Shown here: positions 58,601 to 64,000 of the stretch, piece after piece
Layout: each line of letters opens with the position of its first letter
Position numbering within the stretch: the first letter of the stretch is position 1
Assembly (NCBI RefSeq): GCF_014203895.1
Contig: NZ_JACHJY010000008.1
Coordinates: forward strand, 62,001 to 126,000
Reading direction: 5' to 3'
DNA: 64,000 nucleotides
Origin: Streptomyces nymphaeiformis
GTDB lineage: Bacteria > Actinomycetota > Actinomycetes > Streptomycetales > Streptomycetaceae
Notes under the pieces: generated by a model
Told to the model about the DNA's origin: nothing
Databases searched by the model: none
Seen by the model: only the letters and a program-made list of their open reading frames with translations
Program-made: the position numbers and the translations under genes

Positions 58601-61600
58601 AGGTGATCTGGCGGCCACGCTGGTCGTAGCCGTACGACCAGGTGTTGCCCGCCGCGTCCTTACGGGTGAGCGGGTTGCCGTCCGCCGTGTAGGTGTAGCG
58701 GGTGACGGTGGCGTCGGCCGGGAGGCCCGTCGCGATGGGAGTGGTGTACTGCCACAGCTCCGAGGTGCGGCCGCGGCCGTCGGTGAGGGTCGTGGTCGGC
58801 GCGGAGCCCTTCGGGGGCACCACGTCGGTCCGGTCGGCGCCCTTGTAGTCGGTCGTCGTGCGGGACTGCTCCACGCCCAGCGACCAGGAGGCGGTGACCA
58901 CCGCGCGGCCCAGGCCGTCGTAGGTGGTGCGGGTCTGCGACGGGATCGTGCTCTCCGCCGAGGGCAGCAGGGTGCCGGTCGGGCCCGACACGTCGTTGTA
59001 CCAGGGCGCGTTGACCGTGCGGGTGCGGCCCTGGGAGTCGAGCAGCGTGTCGGAGACCAGTCGGCCGGTGTACTTGGGGTTCGCCGGTGACGTCTGCGTC
59101 TGCCGGGGCCGGGCGAAGCCGTCGAGGATGTCGACGCTCTTGACGTAGACCGGCGTGTCGCCGTCCTTCGTCAGCTTGTTGGTGGTCGTCGTCGACGGGA
59201 CGCCGCTCTGGTTGGAGACCCCGTACCCGAACGTCATGTTGGCGTTCGGGTTGGCGGCGGGGGTGCGGCCGGGCAGCCAGACGCCGGTGAGGCGGCCGAG
59301 CGCGTCGTACGTCTCCGTGGTCGTCTTGAGGTTCTGGTCCTTGACGGTCAGGGGCAGATTGCGCCGGACGTCCATCGTGGTGACGCTGTCCCAGGTGCCC
59401 GTCGAGCCGGGCACGGGGGCGGCGACCGTCAGCGTGGACGGCAGCTCACCGGCCGCCGCCGGCGTGTACGAGGTCGTGGTCACGGCCCCGTCCGGGTGCT
59501 GGTTGTCCTTGCTGTTCGGGTCCTTGAGCGAGGCGGTCCGGCCGTAGGCGTCGTAGGTCGTGATCGCGGTCGGCACGAAGAAGGGCCTGCCGTCCGCCTC
59601 GTAGCGCTCCAGTACCTCCGCCGTCGTCGGGTCGCCGGTGGCGGCGGCCTGTCCGTTCGGCAGGTTGTCGTAGGAGGTGCGGGTGCGGGCGACGGTGTTG
59701 GCGGCCGTCGCACCGGCGGTGCAGGCGTTCGTGCCGGAGACGACGAGCGTCTCCGAGACCAGGCCGGTGACCTGGGCGTCGGGCCCGGCGGCGTAGCCGA
59801 GGCGCGAGCAGAGGTCCGGCAGGCCCTCGGCCTGCTCCAGGGTGGTGACGGCCCGGTTGTTGTGCGCCGGGTCGGTCGTCGTGGTGGAGACCGTGGACCG
59901 CCAGGTGCCGTCGGCCTTCTTGCTCTCGTCCGTGACGGTCGTCGTGGTGGCGTCGTACCGGGCGACGAGGTCCGGCAGGCCGGAGCCGCGCGCGTGGGTC
60001 GCGGTCGTCACCTCGCCCGAGGCGCCGTTGACGCTGCGGCTGACGACGCTGCCGCCCGCCTGGTCGTACGTCTCGGTCTGCAGCGTCCGGCCGCTGAGCC
60101 AGTCCTGGTCGGTGACGGACCGGCCGAGGGCGTCGGTGAGCTGGACGCTGCGGGTGGAGCCGTCCTTGCGGACGTCACCGTTCATGCCCTGCCGGTAGGT
60201 GGTGCGGGTCTGCGACTTGGGGCCGTCGTTGCCGCTGCCGCTGGTGGTGGTCACGCTGGCGAAGCCGCGGAACTCGCCCCAGGTGCGGGACTTGGCCTCG
60301 GTGAACTCGTTGTCGTCCCGGTGCCAGCCGGCCGCGCCGTAGGCGTAGCTGGTGATCTTCTGCGGGGCGTCGGTCGTGGTGTCGTTCTCGGTGAGCGAGG
60401 CGACGGTGTAGTGGTTGAACCAGTCGAGGACGGGATCCGCGCCGACGACCGAGCCGGGCGGCAGCCAGCGGACCGGGTAGCAGGCCATGGTGTTGTCGTC
60501 CTCGGCGGGCGGCATCACATGGTTGAGGCGCGAGCAGGCCGGCAGGTTGTAGTCGACGTTGAGGACGCCGCCGGTCTCGTTCTTGATCTGCTGGATGCGC
60601 GGCCGGTCCATCAGCGGCGGGGCGGGCACGAGGTCGGTGCCGTCGACCCGGTTCGCGAGCATGACGGGGACGAAGGTCACCGCGGGCAGCGTGATCTCCG
60701 GGCTTCCGGCCTTGCCGGTGCGCTGGACCGAGTCGAGCCACAGGGCCTTCTGGCTGGTGGCGTCCTTCGGGTCGGGGAACGAGTGCTTCAGGACGTAGGA
60801 GTCGACGTCCTGCCACGCGTTGTTCACCCGGACCTGGGTCAGCACGGAGGCCAGCCGGCGGGTGGTGAAGAAGGTCGGCGAGAGGTTGTTGCAGGTGCCG
60901 GAGCTCTTGCACTCCTGGTCGACCGGGACGTCGGGCCAGTTGTTCTTGTTCGCCTCGGTGCGCTGCGAGGGGTCGCAGACGGCCGTGTCGAGGCAGCGCT
61001 CGGCGGTGCCGAGCGTCACCCGGACGGCGGGCTGGAGGCCGCCCTTGGCCGCGACCTGGTCGGACAGGCGCTGGCCGTACGCGATCGAGGCCAGGGTGTT
61101 GGCGCGGGTGTACGCGGTGAGCGTGCCGGCGCCCGGGTTCTGGCCGCCGCCGCGCGAGTAGTAGTTGGTCTCGGGGGCCCAGGTGTACGTCGTCAGGTTG
61201 CCGTGGGCGTCGACGACGTGGTCCAGCTGGAGGCGCTGCCACATCGTGCACCAGGAGCCGTTGCCCTTGGCCGAGTCGTAGCACGGGTCGCCGGACTTGG
61301 GGGAGTACACCGGCACGCCGGAGACGGAGTTCGTCGCCGCATCGCTCTTGTCGCCGCCGGGCAGGTGGTTGACACCGAAGTAGTAGACGGTGCCGGCGGA
61401 GTCGGTGACCTTGGCGTAGGCCCCGTCCTGGACGCCGTTGGCGGCGCCGGAACCGAACTCGATCTTCGTGCCGTCGTCGTTCTTCAGCCGCCACACACCG
61501 GTCGCCGCGTCCGTGCCGGCCGCGCCGGTGGCGACGCGGACGAGCGGACCGGAGTGGCCGCCGAGCGAGAGGCTCGCGTTGAAGCCGCCCCAGCACTGGT

Positions 61601-62681
61601 CACCGGAGCCGGTGATGCCCGCCTTGTCGCAGGGCTTGTAGGTGCGCTCGATGAAACCGGGGTTGAGGTCCCAGCCGTCGCCGATCCAGGACGCCTGGGC
61701 GTTGGTGGCGGAGGTGCGGCCGTCCACGGAGGAGGAGTCGTAGCCCAGCGCGAGCGACGGCGCCTGGCCGGCGAGGGCCGGCGGCAGTACGAACGGGTAG
61801 CTGTAGCCCAGCGCGCCCGAGGAGCCGCCCGCCGACCAGGCCGAGGAGGGGTTCAGGCCGGACGCCTTGTAGTCGCCGCCACCACCCGAGTTGCCGGTCT
61901 CGGCGGCCAGCAGCATCGGGGCACTGCTCGGGGCGCTCGTCGACCTGAGCAGCGGCGACGTGGCCGTCCCGCCGGTGACCCGGGCGGGTGCGGGTGCCAC
62001 GGCCGGCACGGCGAGGTCGGCCGTCAGCCGTCCGGTGGCCTTGTCGTAGTGGGCGGCCAGTGGGGTGCGGACCCGGCACGAGGCCACCTCGGGGGTGGTC
62101 ACGGCACAGGCCGGCAGCGTCACCAGGCGGCCGCGGGCGGCGAACTGCCCGCCGGTGGCCTGCTGGAGGGCCGCCAGGTCGAGACCGACCGCGGCGGGCA
62201 CGGTGCCGGACGCGCCCTGGCCGACCGTGGCGACCGAGAACAGCAGGCCGTGCACGCCGGCGGCGCGGGCCGCCTTGCCGTCGTTGCGTACGACGGTCAC
62301 CGCGGGCAGCGGGGCCTTGGGCGCCTTCGTGGCGGGGCCGACCCACACGGGGAGCCGGCCGGCGCGGGCCGGGGCCGTCGTGGGCAGCGCGGTGCCGCTC
62401 AGCGCGGTGACGGCCGGAGCGGCGGGAGCCGCCGTGGCCCGCTTCGGCACCGTGTGCGGCGGGGCCACCGGGCGGCGCTTCTTCGCCGTGGTCCCGGATA
62501 TCGAGGCGGTGTGCGGCAGCGGCGTCTTCGGCGGCTGCCAGATTCTGTCGAAGTCCGGCTTCGCCGGTGCGGCCTGGGCCGCCGGCGCTGCCAGAAGGGA
62601 CGCCGTCAGGGCCACGATCAGCGGGACGGTCGCCCGTGTCCGTGAAAGTCGCCCGGTTCGGCGCATGCCAAAGTGCGGCAT
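55644..62681 (-). CDS. Secreted RHS/YD-repeat protein with inserted ricin-type lectin domain and toxin-like C-terminus
   Basis: 2345 residues from the ATG at 62681. A Sec signal peptide (about 1-38) is followed by a Pro/Ala-rich leader, an SpvB/TcdB-like region (about 300-1000) and many YD repeats such as YDALGRLTGVW and YTYNDSGQVTSITG. At about residues 1773-1895 a ricin-B lectin domain interrupts the repeats (GGKCMDMQGGSTTSGNPVQI, then QTW and QKW motifs). The RHS core then ends in NSYAYADNNPVTNTDPDGRM at about 2050-2070. The last 275 residues resemble polymorphic toxin domain type 44 (VKAGGPWDHKGKLKNL, YYDIWSNVHYGFVG). No immunity gene lies downstream. It is divergent from the secreted protein gene at 62970. 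Confidence 0.85.
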   Translation of the reverse strand: MPHFGMRRTGRLSRTRATVPLIVALTASLLAAPAAQAAPAKPDFDRIWQPPKTPLPHTASISGTTAKKRRPVAPPHTVPKRATAAPAAPAVTALSGTALPTTAPARAGRLPVWVGPATKAPKAPLPAVTVVRNDGKAARAAGVHGLLFSVATVGQGASGTVPAAVGLDLAALQQATGGQFAARGRLVTLPACAVTTPEVASCRVRTPLAAHYDKATGRLTADLAVPAVAPAPARVTGGTATSPLLRSTSAPSSAPMLLAAETGNSGGGGDYKASGLNPSSAWSAGGSSGALGYSYPFVLPPALAGQAPSLALGYDSSSVDGRTSATNAQASWIGDGWDLNPGFIERTYKPCDKAGITGSGDQCWGGFNASLSLGGHSGPLVRVATGAAGTDAATGVWRLKNDDGTKIEFGSGAANGVQDGAYAKVTDSAGTVYYFGVNHLPGGDKSDAATNSVSGVPVYSPKSGDPCYDSAKGNGSWCTMWQRLQLDHVVDAHGNLTTYTWAPETNYYSRGGGQNPGAGTLTAYTRANTLASIAYGQRLSDQVAAKGGLQPAVRVTLGTAERCLDTAVCDPSQRTEANKNNWPDVPVDQECKSSGTCNNLSPTFFTTRRLASVLTQVRVNNAWQDVDSYVLKHSFPDPKDATSQKALWLDSVQRTGKAGSPEITLPAVTFVPVMLANRVDGTDLVPAPPLMDRPRIQQIKNETGGVLNVDYNLPACSRLNHVMPPAEDDNTMACYPVRWLPPGSVVGADPVLDWFNHYTVASLTENDTTTDAPQKITSYAYGAAGWHRDDNEFTEAKSRTWGEFRGFASVTTTSGSGNDGPKSQTRTTYRQGMNGDVRKDGSTRSVQLTDALGRSVTDQDWLSGRTLQTETYDQAGGSVVSRSVNGASGEVTTATHARGSGLPDLVARYDATTTTVTDESKKADGTWRSTVSTTTTDPAHNNRAVTTLEQAEGLPDLCSRLGYAAGPDAQVTGLVSETLVVSGTNACTAGATAANTVARTRTSYDNLPNGQAAATGDPTTAEVLERYEADGRPFFVPTAITTYDAYGRTASLKDPNSKDNQHPDGAVTTTSYTPAAAGELPSTLTVAAPVPGSTGTWDSVTTMDVRRNLPLTVKDQNLKTTTETYDALGRLTGVWLPGRTPAANPNANMTFGYGVSNQSGVPSTTTTNKLTKDGDTPVYVKSVDILDGFARPRQTQTSPANPKYTGRLVSDTLLDSQGRTRTVNAPWYNDVSGPTGTLLPSAESTIPSQTRTTYDGLGRAVVTASWSLGVEQSRTTTDYKGADRTDVVPPKGSAPTTTLTDGRGRTSELWQYTTPIATGLPADATVTRYTYTADGNPLTRKDAAGNTWSYGYDQRGRQITSTDPDTGTNTQTWDTAGRLGSTTDGKGQTVSFTYDLIGRKAGMFDGTATTTDKQLAAWTFDTATAGKNKPASSTRYVGGTGGQAYTTTIKGYDDGYRVTGSTVSIPGTDAGQASGTTFTYTTSTVYDKITGSPKETVLPALGGVPMDDIVYSYNDYGQMFKYAGATTYDTQTEYDAFGRPVRSTVNPWATQVVSTTDYDQATGRVRQQFVDKQTSTTGAVQQTGYTYNDSGQVTSITGIADNTPSQTDRQCFTYDALGRLATAWTDNGGLTAPESGQTQDQGGCATTTPTAANIGGPTPYWQDYGYDLTGNRTRQVSHDPAGDTTKDVTTTQTFNAPGTVNAPTTAPTTGGGTGGPHALLTSTAKTATTTNNDNFQYDAVGNTTSFRAGKAGTSSLSWNSEGKLASLTTATQIKGIGGKCMDMQGGSTTSGNPVQIYTCNTGAGQRFATAGDRLSTGNKCLQAMGTAAGSPVQIQPCDGTAAQTWTARTDTTFYNPASGRCLAVPGDVTTDGTDLVLGDCATTVPAGQKWTVPDTKTTYVYDADGNQLLRRNPGKTTINLGTDELTVDTASPNKTQTGTRYYPVPGGMTIVRTGAGTATGAFVVQIADHHGTNGLSIDLSTLTATRRPSDPFGNARGTQPSTWAGDKGFVGGTKDTTTGLTNLGARPYQPTTGRFITTDPLFNSADPQSWNSYAYADNNPVTNTDPDGRMCLHGSPGGGRDGICAGASMFDTDGVIGDGSNNCNQDYCAGHAQAMEEAWDAAGRWNRNSRGEGSGPNHMSQAKKDWNAAHKARRVAKEKALSRPLGPARWKIAEDYMYEEIMRNLRSADVDNMSDLNSVWYIPTASTSAMIEWGTIVKAGGPWDHKGKLKNLMSLSTSSDYFFTVPGGEDEAYYDIWSNVHYGFVGTAAGFDEKLLQDGASGKIPGTGFLTGKNDVGDVASVHMGVEMYRKYGTNMTQEQFHQGMLDTVTAMKSAKAWQIQSATG

Positions 62682-62969
62682 CGCTCATCCCCCGTTGAAA
62701 GTTGAAAGAAGTAAGGGACCGTCGATCCGACTGATCGACGGCACAATCGGACGGGAAGGTAGCAGTCGCCACAACCGCCCGTATCCCATGAGCAGTTGAA
62801 ATTCGGACGTGTTCTAGATCACAGTGTGTGCAATTCGTAAAGGCTACATACAAGTCGGACACAATCCATGTGGCGCATTTTGATCGGTAGGCATGGCCCT
62901 GCCAAAGTGCCCCCGATCTCTGCGCGCCACGCGCCGGGACCACGCACATGCATGGGGGAGTACACGAGC
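62682..62969. promoter_or_regulatory. Divergent intergenic region between the RHS and LamG-type genes
   Basis: 288 bp, visibly more AT-rich than its surroundings. It has a GTTGAAA direct repeat near the RHS start (62694-62707), a perfect 9-bp hairpin CCGTCGATC/GATCGACGG (62719-62741) and TTCTAGATCACAGTGTGTGCAA-type AT-rich tracts. No open frame. It probably holds both promoters; AT-rich upstream regions of this kind are often targets of Lsr2 in Streptomyces. Confidence 0.55.
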
Positions 62970-64000
62970 ATGTCCACTGCACCGAGAGCCGGACGACGAC
63001 GGCCGGTTGCGGCCGCCGCCGTCCTGGCGATGTCGGCCGCGCTGCTGGCCGCCGCGCCCTACGCGGCACAGGCCGCAGCGTCGCCCAAGACCGATCCGTC
63101 GGCCTCCCCGGCCGCTCCCGCCCCCTCCCGGGGCAGCACCGAGCGCCCGAAGCCGACGGCGGCCCGCACCGCCGCGGAGAAGGCGAAGCAGAAGGCCAGG
63201 GCGACCGGCAAGGACGTCCGGATTCCCGAACTCACCGACGAGTTCAGCACCACCGTCGTCACGCCCCAGGGGAAGCTGCGCACCGAACGCGGCCTCGAAG
63301 CCCAGCGCATGAAGGGCAAGGACGGCGGCTGGATCACCCTCGACGACACCCTGGTCACCCGCGCGGACGGCGCAGTGGTCCCGAAGGCCGCCGACTCCGA
63401 CCTCGTGCTCTCCGGCGGCGGCACCGGCCCGCTGGCCACCATGACCACCGAGGACGGCCAACAGCTCTCCGTTTCCTCGCCGTTCCCCGGCAAGCTGCCC
63501 AAGCCGGTCCTCAGCGGCAACGGGGCCCTCTTCGAGAACGTGGCGCCCGACACCGACCTGAAGGTCACCGCCACCAAGTGGGGCGGCTACGCCACCGTCG
63601 TCATCCTGCGGAGTCCGGCCGCGGCCGCCAACCCGGCGGTACGGAACCTGGTGTTCCCCGCGGAGACCAAGGGCCTCACGCTCGCCAAGGACAAGGACGG
63701 CAACCTCACCGCCGCCGACGGCCGCGACGCCGTCTTCCGCTCGCCCGCGCCGATCATGTGGTCCGCGAAGGAGGCCCGGCAGCCGGCCGTACGCGGCGGC
63801 AAGTACGCCGACATGGACGCCTCCGCGCCCGCCGACAAGGCCAACGGCGCCATCGACGGACTGAGCAGCCCCGAGGGCCCCGGCGCCCGCGCCACCGTCG
63901 CCAAGATCCCGGTCACCCAGGCGAAGGCCACCGGCGCGGCCGGCAAGGGCCGCGGCGCCATCGCCCTGGCCCCCAGCCTGGACCTGCTCGACGGCGCGGA
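62970..64000 (+). CDS. Large secreted protein, N-terminal part (LamG/RHS-associated type), partial
   Basis: 343 codons are visible from the ATG at 62970 (GGGGGAG 9 bases ahead); the gene runs past the right edge. A Sec signal peptide (about 1-35, basic RRRRP-like start, ending AAQAA) is followed by a Ser/Pro/Lys-rich linker. The globular region contains ELTDEFSTTVVTPQGKLRTE, WITLDDTLVTRADGAVVPKA and WGGYATVVILRSPAAAANPA. This matches the N-terminus of large Streptomyces surface proteins with LamG (jellyroll) and sometimes DNRLRE domains, frequently encoded next to RHS proteins. The diagnostic later domains are beyond the window, so the assignment is moderate. Confidence 0.7.
   Translation, partial: MSTAPRAGRRRPVAAAAVLAMSAALLAAAPYAAQAAASPKTDPSASPAAPAPSRGSTERPKPTAARTAAEKAKQKARATGKDVRIPELTDEFSTTVVTPQGKLRTERGLEAQRMKGKDGGWITLDDTLVTRADGAVVPKAADSDLVLSGGGTGPLATMTTEDGQQLSVSSPFPGKLPKPVLSGNGALFENVAPDTDLKVTATKWGGYATVVILRSPAAAANPAVRNLVFPAETKGLTLAKDKDGNLTAADGRDAVFRSPAPIMWSAKEARQPAVRGGKYADMDASAPADKANGAIDGLSSPEGPGARATVAKIPVTQAKATGAAGKGRGAIALAPSLDLLDGA

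Noticed and set aside
55716..62645. Two very long plus-strand frames (1124 and 1049 codons) opposite the RHS gene
   Set aside because: Composition is Val/Gly/Arg/Ala only, with no domain; they mirror the RHS repeats on the other strand.
1..64000. CRISPR arrays, tRNA/rRNA genes, integrated prophage or intact transposons
   Set aside because: I saw no regularly spaced repeats, no tRNA T-loop signatures, and no integrase, transposase, terminase or capsid genes. The only signs of rearrangement are the truncated genes described.

Overview
The window is chromosomal DNA of a Streptomyces or very close relative. It has very high GC with a strong third-position G/C bias, frequent GTG starts and GGAGG-type ribosome sites. 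It carries typical Streptomyces families: LuxR regulators with a large ATPase domain, DUF5955 and amphi-Trp proteins, ROK sugar kinases and secreted RHS/LamG proteins. I see no tRNA, rRNA, CRISPR array, intact insertion sequence or recognisable biosynthetic cluster.

Region 1 (1-8.4 kb, with outliers at 14.7-17.1 and 28.9-32.6 kb) is a dispersed purine-catabolism regulon. It runs from a partial hydroxypyruvate isomerase through uraD-uraH-uricase, a purine permease, 8-oxoguanine deaminase, a second permease and a hydantoin-racemase-like protein. Farther on lie malate synthase (aceB), a MobA-like cytidylyltransferase probably serving xanthine dehydrogenase, the IclR repressor allR, and allantoinase plus allantoicase. 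Together these take urate to allantoin, allantoate and glyoxylate, and glyoxylate into malate or the hydroxypyruvate/glycerate branch. Four promoters in the regulon carry 15-17 bp 5-5-5 palindromes of two classes, which probably mark a shared regulatory circuit.

Region 2 (8.4-28.3 kb) is mixed. It holds a fibronectin-III lipoprotein, a T4-beta-protein-like gene tightly followed by an uncharacterised 611-residue gene, an SGNH esterase and a giant LuxR ATPase regulator with a decapeptide-repeat N-terminus. A drug-efflux MFS, a row of small membrane or hypothetical genes, and a two-component system divergent from an FtsX-type ABC exporter follow. Just before allR is a scar (28.2-28.9 kb) made of three truncated genes.

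Region 3 (32.6-46.1 kb) is metabolic and regulatory: an SDR, a DHFR-like protein, a DMT transporter, a second two-component system, a P450 with a thioesterase, and a Gfo/Idh/MocA dehydrogenase divergent from a GntR regulator. The GntR gene precedes a sugar ABC transporter and a ROK kinase (an operon layout known from the S. coelicolor SCO6256-SCO6260 region).

Region 4 (46.2-51.3 kb) is the most interesting functional unit. A BlaI-type repressor and an M56 (BlaR1-like) membrane protease are divergent from DedA and UppP, with two tandem palindromic operators between them. DedA proteins transport undecaprenyl phosphate and UppP makes it from the diphosphate, so this looks like a sensor-controlled lipid-carrier recycling module.

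Region 5 (51.3-55.5 kb) begins with a gene graveyard: a pcaD stub, an internally deleted uracil-DNA glycosylase and a broken AraC regulator. Small VOC, DUF1905 and DoxX genes follow.

Region 6 (55.6-64 kb) holds a 2345-residue secreted RHS/YD-repeat protein with an inserted ricin-type lectin domain and a toxin-like C-terminus. It is divergent from a partial large secreted protein that runs off the window.
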